From assembly GCA_014904985.1 (NCBI GenBank), contig MU128910.1, positions 679,049 through 743,048 of the forward strand: a stretch of DNA of 64,000 nt, in the 5' to 3' direction. The notes under the pieces are model-generated. The model saw nothing but the letters and a program-made list of their open reading frames with translations. It was not told the origin of the DNA and made no database searches. A program made the translations under genes and the position numbers. Numbering within the stretch: position 1 is the stretch's first letter; every line of letters starts with the position of its first letter. The stretch comes from Hydnum rufescens UP504 (taxonomy: Eukaryota; Basidiomycota; Agaricomycetes; Cantharellales; Hydnaceae). Below, piece after piece: positions 23,889 to 36,162 of this stretch.

Positions 23889-25206
23889 GTACTTGGCATA
23901 TCACTGATAAATCTCCTGTTTTATTGGGACCACTTGGTACGAATAATATATCTCTCCGCTTACCACTTCCTTGCCCGACTTCGGTACCAAGTTTTTATGG
24001 AAGTAGTCGGAATCAAATCCGGCGCGCTCCGGGTGCCCAAGTAATAGCCACGGGCGTAAATGTGGTCCATCTGACAGAGGTCACGTCTTGCGCCTTATTG
24101 TCTCGACGTTTCTAGCACCATTCGCTGCCCCACTATGTGGTGAGCGTTTGAAACACCTTCTTAAACATTTCCCACTGCACTTGAGATCGATGGCATTGGA
24201 AAGATTGGCCTTACTGAGCCTAGGCTCAAGCCTGACGGCACGTAGTGGGCCAATGAGCTTCCTCATGCCAGTGAGTCCACAATACGACGGCTACGTCGAG
24301 GATATGGATCCTGTTTGTTATGCGAACTATTCATTCTCGATTTCTGGAAAGCGCACTAATTTGGCGCGATACCCCGTCTACGAAGGCGCGGAATGCACTG
24401 GGCCTGTCACACTTCGTCTTCATCTCAGACGTCACAACAACCCTTCACCTCCCTGTGGAAGTGGCGCTCTCGAATTATCATGTGTCGCAATTTCCGTTGG
24501 AGCGGACAACTCGAGACTGAAATCTCATCCTGGAAAATGAAGAGAATGGGGATCAGGAAGTAATCGAATAGTACAAGTATATATAGGATGCGTGCAAGCG
24601 TGTGTAATTCCAGCTCTCCAGCGCACACTGAAAAGGAATGCATGGGCAAACGGCAACCCGAGTGAAGACATCAAAGCCACAAAGGATAAGAACGACAAGC
24701 CCGATCCACCGGACCTCGAGAACCGTACCTCGTCGCACACTGCCCCAACTGTCACAATACTGTAATCACTCTAAGTCTAACAAATTAGAGTATCGTGCCA
24801 CAACTGCACGAAGGTTGCTAGAACCAACGGCCATATTGTCGCATTGGGATTACAGTAGGATGTCACACGCCTGAAGAGTGCCTAAAAAAAGAAGGGAGCT
24901 TGTTGCTATATATATTGTAATATCATAGGTGCAACGACCGCTGCTCTGCTAGTGTCAATTGGTGTCACGTCAAAGAAAATCCTTGCTAGAGTTCTCCACC
25001 TGGGCCAAACTCCAACGTCCTGCATCACTGACTCCCGCAGGTTCTACTGTTGGAATTGCACTCGTGTCGTGGGACGGGGTACAAATCAGCAGGGAGTATA
25101 CACAATGTATGTACCATAAATATATGAGAGCAATGCGCAAGGCAGAATCAAAAGCGGGTCAGGTGACAACCGAATCAACTCATCACTCCGTCTACAGAGC
25201 TTAGAT
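23889..25206. other. Gene-free stretch upstream of the PPR-like gene and FunK1 copy C
   Basis: 1.3 kb between divergent genes. A 150-codon plus-strand frame (24088-24540) begins with a hydrophobic stretch but shows no known motif, and I cannot support it as a gene. Confidence 0.35.
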
Positions 25207-27632
25207 ATGCCACCGAAGACCCCTCCACCAAAGCCGCCTGTAACATTAGAAACTCCGATTTCCGTGAGGTCCACGTCGGGTCACTCCTATGACGCTACTC
25301 TAGAGGCGTCACGCAAAGCAGTGATGGCAGATCTGCATCGAATTCCCATTGTCAACATCGATGACATGCTCACTGCTATGTTCCCGCATGTGAATCCCAC
25401 ATTTGCTCATGCTGTTGTCGAAAAATTAAAGCAGTTGGCACACATCAATGCTCGAGGGCGTTGGCAGGCCTTCGACGTGGAGCCTTCGAAGCAGATGGGC
25501 ACTGAGGATAGCGTGTATAACAAAGGTGTTCTCGACACTTTCAATCAGATCATTACCGCTACAAAGATCCTTGTCACCGATATTGATATCCCTGTACCGA
25601 TGGCACTGAACGTGGCAGGCGCCAAGACCCCACGGTCCGAACGAACCAATACTTCGAGGCCTGATGCTTACTTTCATTTAAAAACCTCAACCATCCCAGG
25701 CTCGAAATATCGGCCAGATTTGACCTCATTGGGCGGACATCGTCTGCCCGATGGAATTCAAGAAGGCTGATAACGACGGCAATAAATATGATGTGGGCTT
25801 CCTTGTCCTGTTCTTCGAGTCCATGTAGATTCCTGATGGTTCTTCCAGGACATGTGGAAGGTCGTGTGGTCCATGCATCAAATAATGAGAAGTGATCCTC
25901 TTCGTCGATTCGCCCTCGGAATCACAATCGAAAATACTACTCTGCGATTTTGGGTTTCTCATCGTGCATACCTAGTGGCTTCAACTCCCATTGACATCAA
26001 TTCGGTACCCATTCCCTCTTTCCTATCCAATCCCGCCCCTTGACACCATTATGTCCAGAAATCCGTCGATCTTGTTCGTGTTTTCCTCGGAATCGCGCTC
26101 TCCCTAGCCGACCGGTTGGGGTACGACCCCACAATGAACTCGAGTCGAGTCTGGCGATGGCGATGGGAAATACTGCTATGATATCACGGTGCATGATCGA
26201 AGCGGGAAGGAGAGGATATTTCGTACCAAAGACGAAATTTCGACTTACGGTGCGGATGCGGTACGCGGCCGTGGGACCAGGGTATGGTCAGCCTATGACA
26301 AGATCGGCGATCCCGAAGGGAAGAGATTATACGCGCTCAAGGACACCTGGGTAAATGCGGATCGTACCCGTGAGGGTGACACGCTCAAGATTCTGCCGGG
26401 AGCGATTGATGGAAAGCAAGGAAATTGATGGGCTGAATCACCTCCTGACAGAGGTCGCTTCCGGTGACGTTCATGTGAAGAAATCGAGCAGATAACACGG
26501 GGGCTTCGATCCAAAACGGAAAGCTGTTTACTGTGGATTCGATCGTAGAGACGTGGTTTGGATCTGATGGGGTGGGGGGGGTGGAAGAGATAGTGCCTGC
26601 TCGTAGTGGATCGAAACGATCGGCTTCGAGTATGGGCAACGTTCCCAATATCGAGCTACCGTCGGCTCAGGGGGGCCTTCGAATCGGACAGGTGCTGGAG
26701 GAACATCGTGTTCATTATCGGATCGTGTTTGAAGAGATTGGGACCCCGGTCCATCAACTAAGGACCTTCTCTGAGATTTTTGTTGCATTGCGGGATGCGG
26801 TTTTTGGTACGTGTATTCGTTCATAATTTACGTGGGGATGATCATCGAACATCCATACCCAGCTCTGAAGGCTATGTTTTCTGTTAAGTATATTCATCGA
26901 GATGTGAGCAGCAGCAACATTCTCCTTCTGCGAGAACCTGGCGGACGAGCGAGGGGATTACTTGTGGATTTGGAATATGCCAAAGACGTCACCGTCAAAT
27001 CTACACCACATGAGTTTCGGACGGTGAGTTTTGCAACCCCTAGAAAAGTACTGATGAGGGTAATAAGATGCTCATAGGGAACCCGCGATTTCATGGCCCT
27101 CGAAGTTCGCGAGCGCTCCTACCTTTTTCGTCCTGACCCTGAACAGGAGCCAGGCGAGGTGAGGAGGCTTCCGCCTTTCCAGCATAATTGTTTACATGAT
27201 GTGGAGTCCACTTGGTGGGTTGCATTGTGGACATCATATGTCTTTGCCCCTACCATTCCGTCCCCACAAGATGTGATCCATTTCCACCAGCTATTCCCTC
27301 CCGTTCACATCCAAGCACCTCGGATCTCTCTCGGATCGTCACTCATACAGGGCATTGCTGTGTTGGAAATGCGCCCAGAACAAAACGGACCTATTTTTGA
27401 TACCATATGGCGGTGGCGGTTTAATCTTCTTAGTGCGTACAAGAATCTCGAAAAAAATCGCATCGACGAAGGTCAGCTTGATGAGAGCACGTTCGGATAC
27501 GTCCATGATGATGCTTTACATCATCTGGACGCGCTTTTGGCGACCCTCGAAAAGGACAATCTAGGCACATCGAAGCTAGTTCATATGCAATTTTCCAAAC
27601 CTGATAAGGGCAAGAAGTCCCGAGTCGAATGA
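25207..27632 (+). pseudogene. FunK1-like kinase, copy C, most complete copy
   Basis: Best preserved kinase of the array. ATG at 25207 (MPPKTPPPKPPV), then SVRSTSGHSYDAT, the full N-terminal region, an intron ending before DMWKVVWSMHQIM, SHRAYLVAST, and GDGDGKYCYDITVHDRSGK. The kinase core has EEHRVHYRIVFEEIG and, after an intron at 26808-26862, KYIHRDVSSSNILLL and RGLLVDLEYAKD. Another intron leads to GTRDFMALEV, HNCLHDVESTWWVALWTSYV and the end at 27632. FunK1 kinases are a basidiomycete-expanded family of unknown substrates. Three single-base insertions relative to copies A, B or D break the frame: near 25723, 26395 and 26472-26477. The catalytic half from about 26530 on is open. It is either a pseudogene or a gene spoiled by assembly errors. 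Confidence 0.75.
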
Positions 27633-28119
27633 TGTTCGTATCATCGTCTGTCCCACCTTCCTCTCCTAAGGTGATCGGCCCATCGAAATAACAGGGCTGT
27701 ATTTCTGCATTGTAGATGTCGGGTCAGTCTGTTCTGTCATCCTATTGATCGTTTTGTAATGCCTCGCCAATCCACGAGGTTCTCATACAATTTCGAGGAA
27801 CGTTTCAGGGGGAACGCTACACTGGGATCTACTGCATTATGACACCAGATATTTGCGATGACTATGTACAAGGCAATGATGTCAGGTTTGGGACGAAATC
27901 CGGAACTCTCTGAGGACTTGCAGCTATTCTCATATTGATTTGCGCGGCGCACACTACTGGGGCGAGAAGTGAGGACAGGGAGTAAGGCGCGCGCCAGAAG
28001 CCCAAACACGCTAAATTCTCGCTTTGCATTCCTGTAGTATTTTTCTGCCCCTCCTCACGCTTCTTTCCAATGAGCCCCCGATGCAGTGGCCTACTTTGAC
28101 TGGGCTATATTGAAGATCG

Positions 28120-29103
28120 AATTTACCGCCCTTTAACACCGATGTGCACGTCGTATCCTCTTGGGCAGGCGAATCCCAGGGGAGAGTTTACTCCTGGTTA
28201 ATACTAAGTCTCTCCCCAATTGACCACTTGGGGTACGGTCCCACAATAACTCGGGTCTCGTCTGGAGATGGCGATGGGAAGTACTGTTACGATATGTGGG
28301 TGCGCGATCGACACGGGTGCGAGAGGGTCTTCCGTACCAAGGACGAAATTCCAACCCATGGCACGAATATGGCCCGCGGCCGTGGGACTAGGGGGTGGTC
28401 AGCATATGACAAGATGGACGATCCCGACGGCAAGAGGCTATATGCTCTAGGACACCTGCGCGAATGCCGATCGTACCCGGGAGGGTGACAGGTTCAGCAT
28501 TCTCCAGGAGCGACTGATGGAGAAGAAGGAAATTGATGGGATGAATCACCTCAGAGGTCACTTTTGGTGATGTTGATGTAAGAAATCAAGCTGGTGATAC
28601 GGGAACTTCCATCCAAAACGGAAAGCTGTTTACCGTGGATTCGCTCATCGAGGTGTGTCCTCCCACCCTCTGGACACAATGGCCTATATGACTTGGAGTT
28701 CACATGGTGGATTACGTTGATGGACGACATGTCTTTACTCCCAGTGCCCCGTCCGAACGAGACGTCATTTATTTTCGCAGCTTTTCTCACCTCTTCATGT
28801 CCAAAGGCTTCCCACCATCGGACACTTGATGATCCAGGGGTCTGAAGTGTTGGATACGCGCGCGCGCCGAACAAAACGAGCCTATGCAGCTGGAGACGGC
28901 GTCTGTATACGGCCCATCCAAGCCTCGAAAGCAGCCTAATCCACGAAGGCAGGCTTGCGGAAAGCACATTCAACCATGTCCATAATGAAGCTTCACATAT
29001 CTTGGGCTCACTTTTGGCGACACTGGAAAAAGATAAACTGGGTACATCAGAGCTGGCTCACATGCAATTTTCGGATTAAGGGCAAGAAGCCCTGGCTCGA
29101 CTG
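28120..29103 (+). pseudogene. FunK1-like kinase, copy D, core deleted
   Basis: Third large copy. It begins near the block YGPTITRVSSGDGDGKYCYD, keeps KDEIPTHG and AYDKMDDPDGKRLYAL, then at about 28655 jumps from the VDSLIE segment straight to a PPxGHNGLYDLEFTWWIT block. The whole kinase core with HRD and DLEYAK is missing. The C-terminal end (NEASHILGSLLATLEKDKLG) is present out of frame with the upstream part. Clearly non-functional. Confidence 0.72.
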
Positions 29104-29582
29104 ATGTTCGCATCATGTATGTCTCCCCAGATGCTGGAACCCGTCGGAAGTAACTACTGGTGGGGGTTAGCACGGTGCAAATTCTAATGTAATCTGTCCC
29201 CCCAACCCTTGTTGATTGTTTTGAGGTCACCTCCCGTCCACAATGTTTACATCAGGTTCAGGCAGCATTTTGGTGGGAATGCTACAACGGCACTAGGATG
29301 AGGCGAAATGGGAAGAATGGACTTACTGGTGCCCCAGTCGAGCGATCGTAAGAACAGGGAGGTCGCTACCATTGGCCACTCAAAGAGCGAAGCATCCTGC
29401 ACGTCGATGTTTACGGCAATGACCCAGATATGAGCTAATATGTAGCGGCACTACGCCCATAGGACTCCCGGCTCCCTTGCGGCTTGGAGGAGGAAGAACG
29501 TCACATCGAGTGCATCTGGAGACCCGTGTAAATCTTCATAGATTACTGCAAAGCATTCCGGGTAATACAGATTACCCAATGT
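29104..29582. other. Gene-free stretch
   Basis: About 0.5 kb between FunK1 copy D and the Mim1 gene. I see nothing in it. Confidence 0.4.
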
Positions 29583-30586
29583 CTATCGTATCCGTTCACT
29601 CTCTTTCGCCCTCCTCTCTCTAGTGGGTGATCGTATTCCGACACTCCCAATCCCAGGAGCTTTCCAGCCAAAGAATGGGCCAATGACATTCCTAGCGAAA
29701 ATTTCACCAAAACCAAGCATGACGCCGTTCACAAATGGGAGAAGCAGGTTAATTGCGAAGGAAGATAGTAGTGCAAGGATGCGAGCACGGGGCGTTAGTC
29801 CACGGCCGAAGATGGATGCAGTAAGTGAAGGAGGTTGAGGCACTCGGCCGGGTAATCGGTGAGCAGCAGAGGGGCAGTACCCTGTCCAGGGTCTCGTGAA
29901 TGATTTAACGCAGTGCGATTGTCCCTTGGATGCCCCGCGGGTGGGGGCACCATTCCAATTGACGACGATGAGGAAATATTTTCAGGGAGCGACGGAAACG
30001 ATGAAGCAAGCGAGTGGATATCTTCCCAATGTCGGGAGATTCGAGAATCTTCTTCTTCTGAAACGGCAAAGGGTTCTCGAGCTATTATAGAAGGTGATGG
30101 CGCCGTTGGAGACTGCGGACCCAGCCGGATCAGAACGCAACCTTACAGTAACGACCTAAAATTTCTTACGTTGTGACTCCCCCCAGTTGCGAGATCTCGA
30201 CGCGTTGGATCTCCCACGGCATTTAGTTGTCGAGTAGAGCCAGGATCCTCTGTGGAATTGACGGTTTCCCATGCAGCCAGGGATTCCCCTTCTCTAAGCT
30301 GCTTCCCTCGTGTCTCCGTTTCCTGCTTCTCTTCTGCGAGACGGTGAGCCTCCCATTCTGCACGAGTACGCTCAGCCTTGAGGCGTGCTACTTCCGCTTC
30401 GGCGCGCCAGGTGGCCAAATGGCGGTCATATTCTACTTTCCATGAGTCCTCGGAGTGTGAGCTTGCAACAGATGGATCGGCCGATTGAAGCGTAGACGGG
30501 TCAGAAGCGGATGAAGAATCAATAGGATCTATTGAAGCGTTTGAACCTGGGTGCTGCGAAGGAAGATGTGTGAAAGAAGACGACAA
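29583..30586 (-). CDS. Mim1/TOM13 mitochondrial outer-membrane import factor
   Basis: The 3' exon encodes the whole TOM13/Mim1 core: SLTASIFGRGLTPRARIL followed by SFAINLLLPFVNGVMLGFGE and IFARN, with one membrane helix. Mim1 inserts alpha-helical proteins into the mitochondrial outer membrane. The best upstream frame starts at an ATG at 30586 with a Ser-rich region and a charged coiled coil (EAEVARLKAERTRAEWEAHR). A GTAAGA...CGCAG intron joins it in phase to an acidic segment reading HWEDIHSLASSFPSLPEN. The join from there to the core exon (about 29870-29960) is not clear: no good GT-AG pair puts the frames together, so a small intron or a one-base indel remains open. The core frame has no ATG of its own. 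The N-terminal extension is much longer than in yeast Mim1. Confidence 0.75.
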
Positions 30587-32278
30587 GGCGGCCTAATGGT
30601 ACAAGCGTTACACGATGGATGGAACTGAAGTGGCAGGGAAAGCGTTCGTGAACCAACCTGTAACAGAGCTTCATCACTCTCGTCGAGTTGTCTCGACATT
30701 TCCCTTTCTTACGGGAGCCGTCCCAGGGCTCAAGATAACAAACAGCACAGGCGACTACCCCGCCAAGGACGAAGTGAGGGTGCGGAGGTGCGTAGATTTT
30801 ATTGAAGTATGTGGCGAATGCCGATTTTGCTTCCGATATCTGTCTTTCGGCATAGATTCTACGACATGTACGCAAACTGCGTATTGGCTCAGTCCTGCTG
30901 CACCTTCTGAAGGTGTCGTCTCCGTAGTTAATGATCTATTATCAATGATACGCTTTTGAAGGTCTTGAGAAAGTCATCCAGGACGGTGCTGCTTATCTGG
31001 TAGCTGGTCAGTCGGGGCTGAGGCATCCGTATCCTGAGTCGGGTCCCTTTTTTTCCCACGCTCTTTGGAAACGTGAGGACTAATATGGTGATTGCCCAAA
31101 CCGAAGGATAGTTCCTGGTCTACTGACTGGGATCCGTGGCCTTAAATTTTGCATGTTTAGTTTTTGTCCCCATCACGCTCGTCATGAAGCACGATACTAT
31201 AGGCGAGGCTCTGGATATTGCGAACGGAATTCGTTATGGGTCTTAGAGAGTATTTGATCCAGATCAGCAAACTAGCAAAGGAGTTGCTCCGCCCTTGAAT
31301 GTGGTAGGGTCTCCGTGAACGATTTCGGTGTATCCTACGTATGTTTCCCATTCACTGCATCTCTTTGTGTCCAGCACAAGTAAGGTTCATGCATTTCGAA
31401 CTAAGTTATCTGGCGCCTCAAGCCACAAGATCCACCCCTTGGTGCTATAAAACGGCCGTTTCGATAAGTGGTACTCCTGATTCCCTGTTGCGATTAATCC
31501 ACTATTGAAGGCGGACGAGAAGGCCTACGAGCCCTCACTTATACCAAAGCGGTGATTGTTGACCATTTCCCTCTGATAGCAGTGGCCTTTATTCCAGCGG
31601 CGGTGGACTATCCAATACGTAGTCTCGTTCAGAGCTAGTACAGCGATCTGACTTGGTTGTGGTCTACTTACTCAACAATTTGCTACAGGGGATTTATCAG
31701 TGGGCTTGTCGCGTTTGTGTATGGGGATCAATGGAAAGTGCGGCTGGCTGCCTTGGCACGTTTTCTTCGCGCAGGTTCGTGATTTCACGGTATTCAGCCC
31801 TGGATGCTATCTTTGCATTCTGGGATGAGCCTGAAATTAATTACCGTACTATGACCGCTCTTATTCAAACATTGGACCCCTAGACAGAATGTGCATGCCT
31901 GGTACGACGTGATTTACACCAAACACATCCCCACATTTATAGATCCGAGGGGGTCATCAAGATTCAGTATACAAGCCCCCTACATCGAGACCGAAGGCAC
32001 TTGACGTATCGTATGCGGACCACATTTCATTTCTCCAGTCCTCGGCGACAGCACCCACAGCTGAGACTGTGGCACCGTTGCAGCCCACCGATTGTTTTGC
32101 CGAATCCGGGGCAGTCCCCTGTGAGGGGACGTGCAGCTCGTGAATCGACAAACGAATAGAAATGCGCTGCTAAAAAAAGGGAAGGATTGAGGGCATATTC
32201 TCCCTGGCACCTCTCGCACACATGGAAGAGTGGTCAGTTTTTATTCACGAGAACTCTGGCCCATCCACTCAAGGGTTC
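30587..32278. other. Gene-free stretch
   Basis: About 1.7 kb with only short open frames (for example 31653-31883). I recognise no gene, RNA or mobile-element motif. Confidence 0.4.
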
Positions 32279-32500
32279 ACGAGTGACTATCAATGGGGGT
32301 GTCCTCGTCTACTTCAGTCTCAGACGTTTTCTGTCTCACTGTCTGGGGGAGATTAAACATGTCTCGGAAAAATGAAGATCCTTTTTCGTATTCGGATCGT
32401 TGCTTGGGCGTATCTGTTGTGAAAATCCAGCATCGTGTCGGCGATGCTTCATAAGGGATGGGTCGACATTGATGGGCATGGTAAGCTGAAATTGGCACGG
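32279..32500 (-). pseudogene. BTB/POZ domain fragment
   Basis: A short minus-strand frame contains SSFFRDMFNLPQ followed by an acidic TSETEVDEDTPI stretch, the signature mid-part of Agaricomycete BTB/POZ proteins. Nothing before or after continues the domain in frame. It is probably a relic of a duplication of the neighbouring BTB gene family. Confidence 0.5.
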
Positions 32501-33019
32501 TGTAGCTTCGGAGGATAAATATTGTCAGTATCCCCCTAAGCTACGAGTAGCATAGATAAACATGGTAAGGAAGCGAATATTGTGCCCGTTATACGCTATC
32601 GGTATACAGACGAAGTGCAATACTCAAGAGGTGTAGACTGCAAGAGGAGCAACGTCAACCCCTGTCGCAAATAAATCTTGAGATTTTGAACACGGGTCTG
32701 CTTTCACACTACAGTACTGTTTACAAATTTTGCAACGCCCGGCACGCACAAACGAAGCGACGAGCCCCGCCCATATCTATCCTTTTGTATTGATCTTAGT
32801 TGATTCAAGTGAATGCCAAGATCGATCGTGGTACAAGAAATATCAGGACCAAAAGTCGCCAACTTGCATTTACAATGGTTATTGGAGGTGGAAGAAGAAA
32901 GCGAAAGGAAAGATCATATCATGTAACAATCGGTCAAATGGATACTGTTTCAGCGATAAAGGTTATCAGTTAGAGGAACTCGAGGAGAAAAGACAACGGT
33001 TGAAAGAAGGAACTAACCT

Positions 33020-34080
33020 TCATTTAATATTGCGGAGGATCTCGTCCAGTTGTGCTCGAAGAATCCTACGGGCGTCCTTGGCCTCTTCTGAGACGAAGCT
33101 TTTGGGACAATGCCCACACTCTCCCCGAACCATGCTAAGTTCGAAAGTAACCTCGGATGTGGCATCATATGCGAATGGATTGAGCTCAGAGACTCGTCGC
33201 AAGAACTGAGATTTCCAAGGGCGCCCGTCATTCAAGTTCACATTCCATGACTGCCAGCAACCATCGCAACCCCACTCCACTTTATTTATGGCATCACGAG
33301 CCATCGCAACGGCACGCGCCTTTGCCCTCTGCAATTCCATGAATTGCTTAGCGCTGACATGCTCCAGTTCGACGGGCACATCGTCATAAAAATCCTCGTT
33401 GGTCTCGAAAAACCGACGGGCGGCCTCGCGGCGTGCCGCCTTATATCCGAAACGCGTGGCAATTGCCCACGCACGAAGAGGATGGGGGACCGACGAAAGA
33501 TAGGAAGTTATCCCCTTATCGATCCACGAGCATTCGATCTTTAAATCGGCCGCAGCTTGCATGAGAGTAATCGCGCGCTCCGTGGAGTCTATAGATGGCG
33601 GATGCCTGGAAGGATATAGGAAGCGGAGGAGAAGATCGAGAGTCCCCGTGCTAAGGTTGATACGCCTCGTGTGGATATCAGGGCCAGGAGATTGCGGGGG
33701 TTTTGCAAATTCGCCGTCCTCATCGAAGTATGACGAGACGGATTGCAGAACATCCAAATGCACCCCGAAATCATCCCCTTCGTTGGATTGAAGGATAAGG
33801 TCTCCATCTGGAAATGACAAGATGCCTTGGGGTTTCGGCAAAAGAGCGAGAGATTGGGCTGGGCTGGGGGTGTTGGGTTCCGTGGTAAATCCATCGGAAC
33901 TGAGTTTCGGAGGCAGATCTGGGGGTGGGGAGTGCTGGGGACCGTAGAGATGCCATCATATTCAGAACCGAACTTGGAGGCCGTTCCAGAGGACATCGGA
34001 GGGGGCTCTGGAATGGGCACTGAGATGGGCGGTGGTAAGGCGATAGCGAGGCCTGAATGCCGCATTCGGGATTTTGGCAT
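33020..34080 (-). CDS. BTB/POZ domain protein
   Basis: Agaricomycete-type BTB protein. The main exon contains FPDGDLILQSNEGDDFGVHL, VLQSVSSYFDEDGEF, STGTLDLLLRFLYP, ITLMQAAADLKIE and AWAIATRFGYKAARREAARR. A C-terminal part with a cysteine cluster follows (CDGC, RGECGHC), and TGA lies at 33020-33022. Its frame has no ATG before the domain. The likely start is the ATG at 34080 (MPKSRMRH), joined through a 50-nt intron (GTTCTG ... CCCCAG) that keeps phase. Such proteins often serve as adaptors, but the partner here is unknown. The Cys pairs may bind zinc. Confidence 0.7.
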
Positions 34081-35231
34081 AATCGTGAAGATGGGAGAGT
34101 GGAAAGGTCTTTGAGGGCGAACCCACTAGGTTTGGCTGCCCACAGTTGTTATTTATCTGTAAATCATCAGCGTGCTACATGCGCATGTTGCAGGGCCTAA
34201 TCGGAAAGTATAGTATATTGCCTCATGGATGCCTTGTGCACTATCAGAATCAAAGGGGAGCACCGAATGATTTGTCCATAGAACGGAAGAACGCAGAATC
34301 ACCATAGAAACCCCGATATATCCACTTTTAGAATATTGAGAGCTCTTGGGAAATGGACGTTTGGACTCTGAAGTACAGCGTCAAACATACACCAGCAGGG
34401 ATGATTATTGACAGTCAGCCAAAAAAAAGCACATGTAGAAGCTCTAGGGAGCAAGGGTTCAAGGGAGATCCATGTAGTGGAGAATCGCAAGGAGCGAAAT
34501 CTAGAGAACCGCTCACGGAACGCAGCTTTCAGAGAGCAGCAGACGCGTATATAACCATCGCCGGGAACTTGGGGCATCCGGACATAGCTGCAGCTTGATC
34601 GCAAAGCTCTCTGGAGCGTATCTACTAGGCTCGTTTCTCACACCTAGCTACTTAAATCCAAGTTGCAGTCCGAGGCACGAGGACTGCGCACGCAGGCTAG
34701 TGATCGAGGAAGCGGCGGTTGCCGAAACTCTCGCGCTTGCCTTTTTGGATTTCGAGTGCGCGAGAGCTTCTGGCATCACCGCCACTCTCCTTTTCGCGCC
34801 GTCCCACCCACCCTTTGGACTGGTTTAGCCGTGAGAACCCTCCCGCCCTCCCGGAGCCCGCCCGCCCCGCATAGTCGGTCGGCCTCCAGTCTCACGCACC
34901 GGCTTTTGCCTTCGGCAAAACCCCACACACACCCGCCAGTCTCAAATTGGTTTTCCCTTTGACCTCAGGCCAGACCTGAGCGGACAAGAATCACTAGCCG
35001 TTGTCAAAACAAGTGACTGTCACATCGTGACGGCCCCCAGTGGGACGCTTCCACTATAACGGGCGATATAAACAAGATTCCTCCTCGCGCTCAATGACCA
35101 TTTCCAATCGCCTCCTCTCGTCTTATTAGAAGTACTGTCGGTGACCGGAATAGCGAGGATGTATTCCAGTCCTTTCTTATACTCTTCGTCTTTTCTGACC
35201 TTTTCCGTCCCATAAGCCCTCTTTGCCAAAG
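34081..35231. other. Gene-free stretch
   Basis: Intergenic DNA with a CT-rich segment at 34790-34960. No supported gene. Confidence 0.35.
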
Positions 35232-35940
35232 ATGACCCCCGGGGGGTGTCAATCACACAAGGGTGGCTCTTTGAATTCTCAAGGGGACGCTGCATCCCTT
35301 CTCTCTACTCCTTTGCATCGCTTGACCGCCGAATCATCAAATCGCTCGTCTACTGTCAGTAAGGCCGACCTAGAGTTTGTCGTCAGGGAATTGCTAGGCA
35401 GCATCTCCGAATCCGACCAACTCGCCACCTCCAGTCCAGTATCGCCAGAAATAATTCAGGAGATTGAGAAACGTCTCCCGACGTGCACTGGCCGATGATC
35501 TGTCACTCCAAAATCATAAAGACAGCATTCGATCTAGTCCGGGACGCCCTCAACAAGGACAAATCATTCCGTCAAAACAAACATGTGGACGACAGGCATG
35601 AATTATTTACCAACGGTGCGTGCGATCAGTCGATGGCTCCGCAATCCTGAGGCTTGGTCTGGTCCATGTCCCACAACAGGGAAGGATGAAAGCTTTAGGA
35701 GGAGGGACGCAGATATCGTAATCGAGGTGAAGGACGATTGGGCTGACCAGGTCAAGCAGGCCGCGACGTATGCTCCGGCACTTTTCTGCTCGAGCTGGAC
35801 GCAGTAGTTCGCTCTTGTGACCGGAGTGAATCAGGGGTCGATGTCGGCTCGCTTCATGCGAGGTGGAGTGAATTCATCTCAAGGATTCCCAGGCCTCCCA
35901 AAGGCGCAGGTCGGGTTCTTTGCGAGTGTCTACGTGGTCA
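35232..35940 (+). pseudogene. Degenerate FunK1-like N-terminal region
   Basis: The pieces lie in different frames. They start at an ATG at 35232 with a Ser/Thr-rich stretch and ADLEFVVRELLGSI, go through FDLVRDALNKDKSF and RDADIVIEVKDDWADQVKQA, and end with FALVTGVNQ and RFMRGGVNSS near 35810-35870. The last blocks resemble the region that precedes the kinase core in FunK1-type proteins. Frame changes and an in-frame stop show it is not intact. It is not a close copy of array units A-D. Assignment is tentative. Confidence 0.35.
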
Positions 35941-36162
35941 CGAATAATTAACGACACAGTAGCATGAAATCAATTGTAACCTTCCCCGACTCTTACGTTT
36001 ACGTAAGAGAGGGTTCTAGCGGGAATTTTGTCGTCACGTGAAACGAAAATCTCCTTATTTGGCAATTTTGTCCATGGCTGGCAGTGCGTCCATGGCAGTG
36101 CTTCCATGGCAGTGCAACTTCGGCTCCACCCATACTTCGTTTCAACCGTCGCCTTCGCATTA

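Noticed and set aside
24088..24540. Secreted small protein
   Set aside because: The hydrophobic start is weak and no cleavage site, cysteine pattern or domain is seen.
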